DNA of 64,000 bases. Origin: Lyophyllum atratum. Its lineage: Eukaryota; Basidiomycota; Agaricomycetes; Agaricales; Lyophyllaceae. The position numbers and the translations under genes are program-made. Position 1 is the stretch's first letter, and the number at the start of each line of letters is the position of its first letter. The notes under the pieces were generated by a model. It was given only the letters and a program-made list of their open reading frames with translations, made no database searches and was not told the DNA's origin. Below, in pieces: positions 12,017-24,204 of the stretch. The stretch covers positions 2,046,001 through 2,110,000 of the forward strand of contig JACGCN010000005.1 in assembly GCA_014905825.1 (NCBI GenBank), written 5' to 3'.

Positions 12017-12911
12017 ATGTTCGAGCCCGTCCGAGGCGGCACCCGCGGCGGCCAAGCCGAGTTCAAATGGTCCGACGTCTCTGCAGACAAAGATCGCGAG
12101 GTAAGCTATACCCCCTTACACCGCCCCCATCCCCATGCCTGACCCCATCACGCCCACAGAACTACCTCGGGCACAGCATCAACGCCCCCACAGGCCGCTG
12201 GCAGAAAAACAAAGACGTGCACTGGTACAACCGCGACCAATCCCAGACGGACGCCGAGCACGCCGAGGAGATCCGCAAGGTCAAGGAGCTCGAGGCCGAT
12301 GCCCTCTCCGTCGCATTGTAAGTTCCTTCCCCGCCCAGCAAGTTCATCTCCTCCAACACATTTACTCCCCCAACAGAGGCTTCGAGCCCGCCAAAAAGCC
12401 CGCCATCGCACCCGCAGGCAGCGCCCCCTCCTCACCCACCCTCGCAAAGCCCAAATCCATCTCCGCCGACCCCAAAGCCATCGAGAAGGAAGAGAAGCGC
12501 CGACGGAAGGAGGCCCGGCGCGAGGAGAAGCGGGCGAGGAAGGAACAGCGTCGCATTGGGGATAGGTCAAGGTCGAGATCGAGATCACGGTCCCCCCGAC
12601 CGCTGTCACAGCACCAGCACCGACTCAAGCCCCGAAACCCATCGCGCTCGCGCTCACCCCGGCGCATCGATACCTCCCGACCCCGCGCCCTTTCTCCTCG
12701 CCGTCGTTCACGCTCACGGTCCCCGGCGTACGGCCAGGTTAGTCGGGAGAGGGGGCATGGCGATGAACGCGGGTATGGCGAGGACCAACGGGAGAGGGAG
12801 AGGGAGCGGGATAGGCGGCGGTGGGACGCGAATTCGAGAAGGGAGAGGCCTGCGGGTGGGGACAGAGAGCGGGAACGAGAACGGGGTGGTGGTGGACGGC
12901 GGTACGCCTAA
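12017..12911 (+). CDS. MMTAG2-like (kinase phosphorylation domain) RS-rich protein
   Basis: Three exons: 12017-12100, 12160-12317 and 12377-12911. Exon 1 reads MFEPVRGGTRGGQAEFKWSD. Exon 2 begins NYLGHSINAPTGRWQKNKDV, followed by HWYNRD and a Glu/Lys-rich helix. This is the signature of the N-terminal domain of multiple myeloma tumor-associated protein 2 and its fungal relatives. The rest is a charged Lys/Glu coiled stretch, then Ser-Arg dipeptide-rich segments (RSRSRSRSRSPRP) and an Arg/Glu/Gly-rich tail, typical of nuclear proteins linked to RNA processing. The reading frame is intact through both GT-AG introns. Its molecular role is not well defined in the family. Confidence 0.9.
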
Positions 12912-15161
12912 TCTGCTTTATCGCCTTTTGTACTATGTACGTACACCCTTGCTTACCCATTTGACGCGCCATGATACACCCTTTGTGACTTCATTACCGC
13001 CCTCCATATATATCCCCATACGCTTGTTTTACCATTCCCCTCAACTCCTAGGAAGTTTACCCGAAACCCACTCAAACTCAAACACGACCTCGTGCGTTTT
13101 ATCTAAACAGCCACGTACGCCAATCTTTCTACAAATCCAGCCAGGCTCGAGGCGTGGCTGGGAGGAGACGCTGATCGACCTTGTCTATGTATGCCTATGT
13201 AGGTCGCCTAGGCTCTGTACACGCATACACTGCTTCGCTTTACATAAACTGCTGTAATTCATGACCTGTACAGTACATCCGCGTAGGCCGCGTAGCCACG
13301 ACCTATGCGGCCTACGGCACTACGCGAAAAGTTCCTACAGGGACTACAGGGGAGATTTGTACCTGATCAAAGCTGTACGCAACGGGACAACCGGATGGCC
13401 TCGATAATTGGTTTTCGACTGGCACTCCAGCTGATATTTTGTAGGGCAGTCCGAGGACCGAGATGCAGCTAAGAAAGTCGTTGAATTGTATGATGAAATA
13501 CTATGTACTGATAATGTAGAGTAATTACGAGGTAGTACGAGGTGGGGAAAGTAAAGGGGTAGAACAAATAATGATGTGCTTTTTAGTGGTCAGTGGCCAG
13601 GAGCTGAGGCCCTACTCGTCGTTCTCAATCTCTGGCTGAGAAAAGAGGTACCCTTCCTCAGCACTTTGCTCACAATCACCAGCATACTCCCTGCTCAACA
13701 CGATCAGAAGAGGTCACGGCGATGTCAACAGACATACCTCGCGAAATTGAGCATGTCAATTAACAGGAGCTCTGCCGTCCGGGTACCACGGGCTTCGGTG
13801 AAGGCATGTCAGTCTTGAAGCTTGAAGGCTCTTGAGGTGATCCATGTAAATGGGCTGAAAGGTTTTCGTTGCGACCTTGCGAACTTTATAACGTTCAGTG
13901 GCTCCCATTTCCAGGTGTATGTAATCACTCTGATCTGCATCGAGGTATATCAAATTGTGACTTGTTTCTACGCGCCTACGGCTCTATACAGAGTACGCGA
14001 CTACCCGGTTATACATAGGCCAACGTAGCCAGCGATAACTATGTAAGTCTACGTAAAAGTAGCCTCAGTATGGAACTAGAATGCTTTTCCAGATGCGTGC
14101 TTAATAAGTCCCTCGCAATTGTTTCCTGCTGACCGCTTCAGATATGATACAATCCTATCAGTATCTCTGCCGAAAGCGAATTATCTTCTCGATATCTCTT
14201 CCGCGTGTCAAGCGGACGCATTTGTATAGCAGAACACAGAAGTAGGATGCAGTACGCATATCGGAGATCAGGTGCAGGGTGGTGGCTGTGGCTGTGTTCA
14301 TCCTCAGGCTCCTCCTTCTCCCACCAGATCGCCTCAGAGTCACAGGGGACAACCAATCCAATCGACTCCCTCTTGTAGTTCTCTCCTACATTTTTTGCAC
14401 GCAGCTTTTCGGAAAGCCCGCAGCGGCTTGGAACTTAGGTCTTAAAAGAGCTACATATCGCACTGCTCCACCCCCGAACTCTGGACGGCCTTTCGTGTTA
14501 GCGTGCCGATTTGTAAACGGCGAACCATATCTGTCCACACATCTGGACATGTCTCAGGCCTACGCACCTGGATGAGTAGATTGGGATCGATGCTGCATGC
14601 CCACTCGTAGCCGAATGGAATGGTCAAACCACTAGTGGTGGCGATGGCATCCTACGCCTATGAATCACGTAGCTCACTGTTTCGCATGGACTCACCCCTG
14701 GACGGACGTTGGAACCCATGAGGACTGCTCTTCTGAACAGCTATTGCACGACACATTCCCCTTATCTTGAGGAGATCATCATGGAACCTGGTCATAGAGA
14801 TGCTGACGTATCTCTGTCCTCCTTATCGCACTCGCACCTCGACTAGGCAAGATCACAATGACTAGATAGCCCCTCCTGTTATCTGCCCGCATTCGACCTT
14901 TGGCCTCTCATACATGTTATGTTATTCTGCGCCTCCGGTCACACACTACTAGTGTACGCAACTTGGAGGTCTACTCAAAGCCACTTGCCATATCGAACTT
15001 TCCGAAGCTGATTCACGACTATTCGTTGGCTGTTCTACACGCTCAATGCCGCCGTTGACCTCGACCTATGCACGCCGGCAAAACTCATCTTCCCGGATCA
15101 TAGACTTCGTCACGGTCTCGATCCGAGCGGGCTTATTGATGTTAGGTCATAACGAAGCGGT
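12912..15161. other. 2.2-kb region without a supported gene
   Basis: Only short ORFs (under 100 codons) with no motif. The first few hundred bases are probably the 3' untranslated region of the MMTAG2-like gene. No repeat structure beyond scattered CGTAG/CTACG-rich words near 13,270-13,330 was seen. Confidence 0.45.
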
Positions 15162-17536
15162 CTAAAGTCCACTTCCATCTTCCATGCTACTGCGGAGAGA
15201 ATGGCTGTCCTGCGACCCACCAGCCTTCTGCCTCTTCGCCTTCGATTCGGAACCATCATATCCCTCGTCATCCTCTGTGGTAAGGCTGCGCTTCGCGCCA
15301 CTGCCAAGACTACTCCCTACACTCTTGGAGAGTGGCTATGAGTGCTGTCATGAGCTAGTGCAGGCAAATAGTCCACAGCCTTGTCCCCAGATGGCCAACC
15401 CTGTTGCTGCAGGCAGTTCGCAAACTGATCAGCCATGTGTTGATGGCTATAGAGCCGCAGACCCGATAGCGCCTCCGGATCCGTTATGACGCCCTTCGGG
15501 CTGACTTTTCTTATCCATTCGTCCACAGCGTGAAGAGCATCATAGATCCACGTGTTCAAAGGGACATTATTGGCGAGTTGGAAGCCTTCGAAGGGCGGAA
15601 ATTCTTCTTTGTCCCTGAACAGGTATTTTTTATTTATGCCTCCCACCTGGGAGCCATCATCTTGCTGGTATACATCATCGAAGATTCGGGAGAGGAGTGC
15701 CCCGACAGTATGAGATTTGGTGTGCCGAAGATAACGAATGCTGTGGTATAGGATGAGGTGGACAAAGGACTCGATGTCGTCCTGAATGGTATGCGGCTTG
15801 TGCCTGGTCATCAAGAGTAAACATGACATGAATTGCCAGGTACCCTGCGATAAATATTGATCAGTAGGTTGCCATTGACATAGAAGAATGGGACTGACGG
15901 TGCGCTCGTGCCGTCTGGGCGGATTTGCTGCTATATCCTTTTCGTATATCGCAAGATCCCAATCATTAAGAATTCCCTCGCCGTTGTCTTTGATGAGGAT
16001 GTTGTACGCGCTGATGTCTCGATTGTCTCGATGTATAACTTTGCACCTCTCGTAGGCTTGCTGATGCGCTAGAGCAAGGTCAGTAAGGGCAACAAGAAGG
16101 ACGCACAGACCAACCAGTGAAAGCGTGAGAGACGACTTTCATCATCTGCTTCGACGACGTGAACTTCTTGAGATGATGTCCGATGACGTTTGTGATCATA
16201 CGATGATGGTATCGTCGGGTGATTCGCCTCCAGTTGTTACCGCATCTCCAGGATGCGTTTTCACTTCGGAGTTCCACGCTAGGCTCCAGGACCTCAGTGA
16301 GGGGACCATCCTCCTCCGAGACATCTGAGCTACTAGAGGAAACATCTGAGCTGGTAGAGGGAGCCTCCAAGGGAGCTATGCCTCTGTCCCGAGGAGGAAC
16401 ATAAAGATCTGTGACAGTAGTGTGGTGGGGAATGTCATCGCCGCAAACCAATCCAGGGATGTGTTGTACGCCTGCCTTCTGAAGCGTCCGAAGGATCGCA
16501 GATTCTTTTTCGTGCTCCTCAGCCCTCCAAGAATCCTTCATAAAACCTAGGTGCCCAGTATGTTGTTCGTACACAGGATATGCGCGTGTGCATCTACCTG
16601 TCAGCGACTCGGGATACGCCATGGCACCCCATGCTATAAACTCGCGTTCGGCGTCGCCATCCGAGACTGTGAACACCATCACTTCCGGATGGAGATCGTT
16701 CTTCCACTTCGCAAGATGATGATTGGCTAGGGTCACCTCGCTCGGCTCCGCGAGGCGTACTGTTGGATCCCATCCGCGACCAGCGCGGTCCAAATTGGTG
16801 AAACGCCAGAGGAAATCAATGAGCGGCTGACAATTCTCGCGGTAGTTGAACTCGGCCGATACGATGGCACCAGCGCGATCCCATCGAATGAAGCGCATAA
16901 CGGGATCGCCCATGAAAACGGTAAACCCAAAGCAGCGGTGCTGGCGAGACAACCATTCAGTGGCGTAGTTGAGGAGCTGCTCCCGGCACTGGGTTTGATA
17001 TTCGCTCATGGCCTCGAAATTATGGCACGATTTGTCGGCGCCCTCACTTGGATCCTGGAAAGGGTCATAGCGGTGGTTATGTCTAAGTTCGAAGTGGAGT
17101 TCGAGCTCGCCGAGCTGTGTCTTCTTGCTATCTGTATTCACATCCGCTCGGTATAGGGTAGGATGTGGCCTTAGCGTTCTAGCAGAATCAAGGTCCTGGT
17201 CGTTTGAGGTGTTTACAATCTTGAAGCCTGGAATGAGGTTACTGGGGACATATTCCTCCTGTTTTGTCTGGACGGTGAGATGACATATGAATACGAGTTG
17301 TCCTCGACTCACAAACGCGTTACACATGTCAGATTCTTTCCTAAATTTCTCGCCCATGTCGTCAAAGACGGTCGTAGGAAGTATAGGATGTGGGATATTC
17401 GGTGCTGGCAAGAAGTCTTCAAGAAACTGTTCCACGGGCATAGGGCCTACGAAAAAGCCAGTCATGGTTCCGGATAAGTGGTGATGACAATCTATGGCCT
17501 GCAGCTCAGTGGACGCGTCGCCGCTAGTAACAGCTT
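15162..17536 (-). pseudogene. FunK1-type kinase, copy 3, start codon and promoter deleted
   Basis: Read on the minus strand. The longest frame starts at an internal Met (17,465, MTGFFVGPMPVEQFLEDFLP) and runs to about 16,080 through the first intron, which is in frame here. The catalytic half continues AHQQAYERCKVIHRD. Compared with copy 2, the segment holding the TATA box, leader, ATG and first codons is missing: GACGGCTTCGTAACACCCCA joins within some 30 bases to VKQAVTSG. The catalytic loop reads HRDNRDISAYN, with three extra residues from a 9-base tandem duplication near 16,013-16,030. A frameshift near 15,320-15,350 changes the C-terminal tail; the original frame resumes as KAKRQK and ends at 15,162. 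It lies in tandem with copy 4. Confidence 0.8.
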
Positions 17537-18232
17537 GTTTGACAGGTCACAGGTGAGCTGGCTGGGTCAATGGGGTGTTACGAAGCCGTCGAAATGTTTT
17601 CCTGGAGATGACTCAGGTGGCAGAAGGCGGATCCCGTTTCGAATGGTGGACAATGGCCAGAATCGCGTAGACGGAGCAAGGGAGTGTAAGGGTCCGACCG
17701 GCCCTGGGTCCATCAAGCCATCTCACTTTCGTAAATGTTGTCGAACACCAACCCTACTGAGGTGTGATAAAGGCCTCAAATCTGTCATCGGCCTTCGTCT
17801 ATGTAAAAATGTCAAGCAAGTCGGTCGTTACCCTCAGCTCTGCCTCTGTGGTTGTGATCATATAGCAGAGAGTAGATCATACTGTATGAGCAACATATGA
17901 GCGCGACCGCCGACTTCGGACCTCTCGACATTTTAGACTGACGTAAGCCCGACACGTGGGCGTTCCACTGGTTGACCCTGATGTTGCGCACCTCCGACCT
18001 CGATGAGCATTGACCATGATAAGCCTAGGACGTGCTTGTGTTATCGATCCTACCACTGCTCCATCGATCCGAGTGGCCTCACTGATGTGAGGAAGTCGAT
18101 CTGTACGTGTGAGATCAACTCACGAAGCCAGAGGAGTGGTGTATAATTACTACAGCTTTGGAAGGCAGAATTCATGAAAATATCGTGGTACGTTGTACAA
18201 TAATGATCGTAAGGAGGTCATAACAAAAGGGC
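17537..18232. other. Upstream flank of copy 3, duplicated before copy 4
   Basis: Bases 17,540-18,000 align with 20,570-21,020 upstream of copy 4. Shared strings include GTGTTACGAAGCCGTC, CCACTGAGG/CCTACTGAGG and CATCGGCCTTCGTCTATGT. The tandem duplication therefore includes at least 450 bases beyond the gene. No gene is seen. Confidence 0.65.
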
Positions 18233-20570
18233 TTAAACTCCGCTTCCATCTTTCCTACTACTGCGGAGAACGTGGCTGCTCTTCGACCCACTAGCCTTCT
18301 GCTTCTTCGCCTTGGATCTGGAATGCAGATATTCCTCGTCATCCTCTGTGGTAAGGCCGCGCTTAGAGCCACTCCCCCTGCTACTGCCCGTGCTCCCGAT
18401 TTGGCTGGAAGTGCTGCCATGAGCAACTGCAGGCAAATAGTCCACCGCCTTGTCGCGAGATGGCCAACCCTGTTGCTCCAGGCAATTGGCAAACTTTTCA
18501 GCCATGTATTGATGGCTATAGAGCCGCAGACCTCTCAGCTCTTCCGCTGCGGCACCCTTTCGGACTTTTGATATCCATTCGTCCATAATGTGAAGAGCAT
18601 CTGAAATCCACTTGTTCAGAGGGACATTCTTCGTGAGTTGGAAGTCCTCGAAGGGCAAGTATTCCTCTTTCAAGGTAACACAGAGATCTTTTATTGCTGC
18701 CTCCCAGCTGGACGCCACCTCGGTGGTATACATCATCGAAGATTTCGGAGAGCATGTCCCGGACCTCGGGTAATCTGTTGCGTCGAAGATAACGGATGCT
18801 GTGGTATAGGATGATGTGGAAGAAGGACTCGATGTCGTCTTGAATGGTGTGCGCCTTGTGCCTATTCTGCAGGAGGAGACATGACATGAATTGCCAGGTA
18901 CCCTGCGATAAATATTGATCAGTAGGTTGCCATTGACATAGAAGAATGGGACTGACGGTGCGCTCATGCCGTCTGGGCAAATTTTCTATTATATCCTTTT
19001 CGTATATCGCAAGATCCCAATCATTAAGAATTCCCTCGCCCTTGTCTGTGATGAGGATGTTGTACGCGCTAATGTCTCGATGTATAACTTTGCACAGCTC
19101 ATAGGCTTGCTGATGCGCTAGAGGAAGAGTCAATACGGGCAACAAGAAGGACGAATAGACCTACCAGTGAACGCACTTCCATCATCTGCTTCGACGACGT
19201 AAACTTCTTGAGATGATGTCCGATGACGTCCGTGATCATGCGATGATGATATCGTCGGGTGATTCGCCTCCAGTTGTTACCGCATCTCCAGGACGCATTT
19301 TCGGGCCTCGGGAGTACTGCACTAGGCTCCCCGACCTCAGTGAGGGGGGCGTCACGTTGTGAAACAGGTGGGCCAGTAGAGAAAGCCTCGAGGTGAGCCG
19401 TGCCTCTGTTTAGAAGAGGAACGTAAAGATCTGTGACAGTAGTTTGGTGAGGAATGTCATCGCCGCAAACCAATCCAGGGATGTGTTGTACGCCTGCCTT
19501 CTGAAGCGTCCGAAGGATAGCAGATTCTTTTTCGTGCTCCTCAGCCCTCCAAGAATCCTTCATAAAACCTAAGTACCCGGTATGTTTTTCGTACACAGGA
19601 TAAGCGCGTGTGTATCTACCCATCAACGACTCCGGATATGCCATGGCACCCCACGCAATAAACTCGCGTTCCGCCTCGCCATCTGGGAGTGTGAACACCA
19701 CCACTTCCCGACGGAGATCACTCTTCGACTTCGCAAGATGTTGTTTAGCTAGAGTCACCTCGCTCGGCTTCGCGAGGCGCACTGTTGGATCCCATCCATC
19801 CGCGACCGGCGCGGTCCAGATTGGTGAAACGCCAGAGGAAATCGATGAGCGGTTGGCAATTCTCCCGGTAGTTGAACTTGGCCGATACGATGGCGCCAGC
19901 GCGGTCCCATCGAATGAAGCGTATATCAGGATCGCCCATGAAAACGGTAAACCCAAAGCAGCGGTGCTGGCGAGAGAACCATTCCGTGGCGTAGTCGAGG
20001 AGCAGCTCCCGGCTTTGGGTTTGACATTCGCTTGTGGCCTCGAAATTATGGCACGATTTGTCGGCGCCCTCACTTGGATCCTGGAAAGGGTCATAGCGGT
20101 GGTTATGTCTAAGTTCGAAGTGGAGTTCGAGCTCGCCGAGCTGCGTCTTCTTGCTATCTGTATTCAGATCCGCTCGGTATAGGGTAGGATGTGGCCTGAG
20201 CTTTCTAGCAGAATTCAGGTCCTTGTCGTTCGAAGTGTTTACAATCTTGAAGCCTGGAATGAGGTTACTGGGGACATGTTCCTCCTGTTTTTCCGAACGG
20301 TAAGACGATATAGGAATGCGAGTTGTCCCAGACTCACAAATGCTTTACACATGTCAGATTCTTTTCTAAATTTCTCGCCCATGTCGTCGAAGAAGGTTGG
20401 AGGAAGTATAGGCTGTGATACATTCGGTGCTGGCAAGAAGCCTTCAAGAAATTGTTCCACGGGCATAGGGCCTACGAAAAAGCCAGTCATGATTCCGGAT
20501 AAGTGGTGAGGATAATCTACGGCCTGCAGCTCCATGCATGCGTCGCCGCTAGTAGTAGTAACAAGTGGGT
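18233..20570 (-). pseudogene. FunK1-type kinase, copy 4, frameshifted
   Basis: Minus-strand copy closely related to copy 3. It lacks the same TATA-to-ATG segment; its first usable Met gives MELQAVDYPHHLSGIMTGFF. A 4-base tandem duplication (CCATCCATCC, about 19,793-19,802) shifts the frame after GRGW; the correct frame resumes as DPTVRLAKPSEVTLAKQHLA. A second shift near 18,680-18,700 follows LGGSNKRSLC; the proper frame continues TLKEEYLPFEDFQLTKNVPL. The catalytic loop is normal (VIHRDISAYNILI) with LNDWDLAIY. The end is the TAA at 18,233-18,235 after the basic tail. No intact kinase can be made. Confidence 0.8.
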
Positions 20571-21657
20571 TGACAGGTCACAGGTGAGTTGGCAGTCGAA
20601 TGTTGGATGGGTCAGTGGGGTGTTACGAAGCCGTCCAAAAGTTTTGCTGGAGATGATGCAGGTGGCAGAAAGCCAGATCCCGTATCGAATGGCGGCCGGT
20701 GGCCAGAATCGCGTGGAAAAGGGCAAATAGTCACGATCCGTCAAGCCGTGTCACTTTCGTAAACGTTGTCGAAGACCAACCCCACTGAGGTGTGATATCG
20801 GCCGCGTATCTGTTATCGGCCTTCGTCTATGTGAAAATGACAAAGGATTCGGGTCGTTACCCTTCTCCGTCTTTCTCGTTGTGATCATGATTCCAAGTTG
20901 ATTCCAAGTTAAGCACGAGCGCGACTCGGACTCGGACTCGGACCTGGACACACATTTCAAACTGACGTAATGGCCGCACGTGGGAATAGGCTTGGGCCAC
21001 CTTCGATGACAATGAACGTGGTAGGACGGGCTTGTGTTATCCAAGTATTATCGGTCCTAACACTACTGAATTTGTCCAACAATGGGGTTAGGGAAGTCAC
21101 CAGAATAGTGACACTGCCACGAGCCCAGCACCCAAGATCCCAATGAAATTTGCCCGTAAGGGCTTACCGACTCTTGATCGACTCGTACACTCTCGTCACC
21201 GTACTAGTATCGAGACACTGTTACAACTCATGGAACGAAAACACTTGGAGTGTGAAACCAGGCCACGTACGTGGCGACACTGGAGAGCGCTTGCTTAGTT
21301 GGTGACCATCCTGGGCGTCAACCACTTGTTCCCGGCCACAACTCGCAGTAGTACTCCTTTGTTTTGCTTTCGTTTGCCTTTCGTTGAACTTGTCTTGATT
21401 CTAAAGGAGCCAGCAATTACGTAATATCCCCGTTTAAACGAACTTCAACCAATCTCAACCAGCAAACTCACGGAAAACCGTCACGTAATTGCTGAGAATC
21501 CAAGCATCGACACTGTTTTGCCCTTGAATGTAGGGGTAGGCCTCTGCTAATCGACAAGAGCTTACCGGTACGGTCGCTCCCCATCTGCAACTGGTCATCT
21601 GACACACTACCTGGCCAACACGTTGAAGCTCCGCAACCACCCATTGTCCTCTGGATC

Positions 21658-21663
21658 TATAAA
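21658..21663 (+). promoter_or_regulatory. TATA box of FunK1 copy 5
   Basis: TATAAA within TATAAAGTAGG, 45 bases before the ATG at 21,703. It is preceded by CCATTGTCCTC, matching CCATTGTTCCTC before copy 2. Confidence 0.6.
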
Positions 21664-21702
21664 GTAGGCGAGAAAGCAAATCTTAATGGTAACACACCTA
21701 CC

Positions 21703-24204
21703 ATGTCTAACGTCACGGTCTCAGGGAAAAAACAAACTAGCTCGCCCATAAAACCTTCGCTCTACTCTGGTTTCGAAACCTCGGAGGTCAAGGCTGTCGA
21801 ATTCCGCACCAAGCTAGCCGACGTGATGTCAGGATTTTTCGTTGGCCCCATGCCTGTATCGGAATTCTTGCAAGACTTCCTCCCTGCCCACGATAATTTC
21901 CCCCCAATCCCTGCACTTTCTGCTACCCTTTTTGATGAAATGGGTAAGAAGTTCGGGAAAGAATCGGATATGGCCGATGCATTTGTGAGAAAACCCTTGT
22001 CAGATTCGAACCAAGCTTAACGCTCTGTGTGTCTAGGTAGCCTATGTTCCAAAGGAACTTATTCCCGGCTTCAAGATCGTCAACACCTCGGATCACATAG
22101 ACAAGGATTCTACGAAAGATATCAAACCAGATCCCACCTTATACCGCGAAGACCTCGTTACGACTGACAAGAAGACGCAGTACAATGAAATCGAACTCAA
22201 CTTCGAACTGAAAACTAACGATTCCCGTGACCCTTTCGAAGAAAAGCCAGGACGAAACTTCGAGGCTCCCGCCATCGACAGAATGAAATGCCGCGGACAG
22301 CTTGTCGGTTATGCAACCGAATGGTGCGCTCGCCAGCACCGCTGCTTTGCGTTCACTGTATACATGGGCGATCCTTTCGTCCGCTTCATTCGATGGGATC
22401 GTGCCGGCGCCGTCATATCAGCCAAATACAATTACCGGGAGGACTCCAGACCGCTCATGGAATTTCTTTGGCGCTTCTGCCATCTTACACGCGCTCAGCG
22501 TGGCTGGGATCCGACAGTGCGCCTCGCGAATCCCGAGGAGGTCGGTTGGGCCCACGAGAAGCTCTCACAATGGAAGCACGATCTTCATCGGGATGTCGTG
22601 GTTTTCTCTATTCCAGACGGCGGGAAATCGCGCTCCTTCGTTGCTTGGGGCTCTATGGCTTACCCAGAATCTTTGGCCGGTAGATGCACCCGCGCCTATC
22701 CCGTATACGAACGTGCGACCGACAGCTTGTATTTTTTGAAGGACACTTGGAGGGCCGAGGGCCTGGAGAAAGAGTCTGCAATTCTCAGGGAGCTCCAAGC
22801 GGCGAAGGTGCAACATATCCCAGGATTGGTTTGTGGCGATGATCTTCCGGGCGACGCTACGTGACGGATCTCTATGTTCCTGTTCAAGCAGATACTAGTG
22901 ACACTGGTCCCCCAGCCACTGATTCCGCTGCTGCTAGTATAGCCATCTCTCCGCAGCCAGACAGCACCCTCCCTGCAGTGTCCATTCGCGTCGGCGCGCA
23001 GAATGATCACACCACAGCTACTCCCAAGAAAGATGCACCCTGGAGACGTGGTACCAATTGGAGACGAATCATCCGTCGATACCACCATCGTATGATCACG
23101 AACGTCATCGGTCACCACCTCAAAAAGTTTCCCTCCTCGAAGGAAATGATGCAGGCCATTTCCGACACGTTCACAGGTCTGTCTGCTCCTCAGTTCCTTT
23201 TCTTCTTACTGAGTTTTCTCTGGCAGCGCATCAGCAAGCCTATGAGAAGTGCACTATTATCCACCGGGACATTAGTGCGCATAACATACTCATAACGGAC
23301 GATGGTCGCGGCATCCTCAACGACTGGGATATGGCGAGATACCAGAAGGACATCATTTTCAACGGGCCAAGACAACACGAACGCACGGTTGGGACATATT
23401 CTTATTTCCTTATGATCTTCTGCTAAGCAATGTCTTGTATAGGGCACCTGGCAGTTCATGTCCTGCCTTCTCCTCATGGAAAGGTCTAAGCTGCATACGA
23501 TTCAAGACGACATTGAGTCCTTCCTCTACATCGTTTTTTATAATTGCCTTCGGTACCTTCCCCACGACAAACGGCCCGAGCTCAAGCTTATTATGCAGAA
23601 AATCTTCGATGATGAGGATCGCTTATCAGACGGTACCAGGTTAGGTGGCTCCAACAAAATGTCTCTACTCCACGCGCAAGGGCGGTATTATCTTCTCCGC
23701 CCAAAAGGACTTCAACTTGACAATAACGCCCCTTTGACTGGATGGCTCGAGCACATGCTCTCTGTTGTGAACGAGTGGATCCTAGCGATCGAAGATCAAC
23801 AAGTACACGAGGTGGACCAGACAAAGCTAGAGGGGCTACGCCTGTTTACCCATCAGTACACCGCGGATCAATTTTTCCGGTCTCTTCAGCAAATGGGGTG
23901 GCCGTCGGGAGACAAGGCCGTCAACGCCTTGGCTTCATCCTCCGGCGGGCAAAGCGGAAGCCAGGTCAGAAGCAGGGCTGAGAGCGGCATGCAGAGCAGG
24001 GTCAGCGGTAGCAGCGCTCAAAAGCGCCGTCTTGCCGCCTCGCAGGACGCTGACGAGGGGTCTGGGGGATCTTCGTCTGGAAAGAGGAAGAAGAGCAAGA
24101 CAAACAAGTCTCAGGTGCCGGAAGGCAGTCGCTCTTTTCACAGTAGCATGGCGCCAGGCCAGAGGCCAGTGGAACTTAGAGCACCATTATTATCATATCT
24201 GTAG
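21703..24204 (+). CDS. FunK1-type kinase, copy 5, one apparent frameshift
   Basis: The most diverged copy. Exons 21,703-21,984, 22,037-23,176, 23,227-23,387 and 23,443-24,204; introns sit at the same sites as in copy 2. Blocks: MSGFFVGPMPVSEFLQDFLP, VAYVPKELIPGFKIVN, RFIRWDRAGAVISAKYNYRE, GSMAYPESLAGRCTRAYPVY, catalytic loop IIHRDISAHNILI, LNDWDMARY, GTWQFMSCLLLMERSKLHTI, WPSGDKAVN, and a basic C-terminal KRKKSKTNK. One base appears lost near 22,855-22,862 (GACGCTACGTGACGG): the frame stops after GDDLPGDAT, and the next frame resumes DLYVPVQADT. Everything else is coherent, so it is either the least damaged copy or hit by a sequence error. It keeps its TATA box. Confidence 0.8.

Noticed and set aside
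12148..12667. Minus-strand ORFs of 100-150 codons
   Set aside because: Antisense of the RS-rich MMTAG2-like coding sequence; composition alone explains them.
20925..20960. GACTCG microsatellite before FunK1 copy 4
   Set aside because: Only three to four units; no sign of function.
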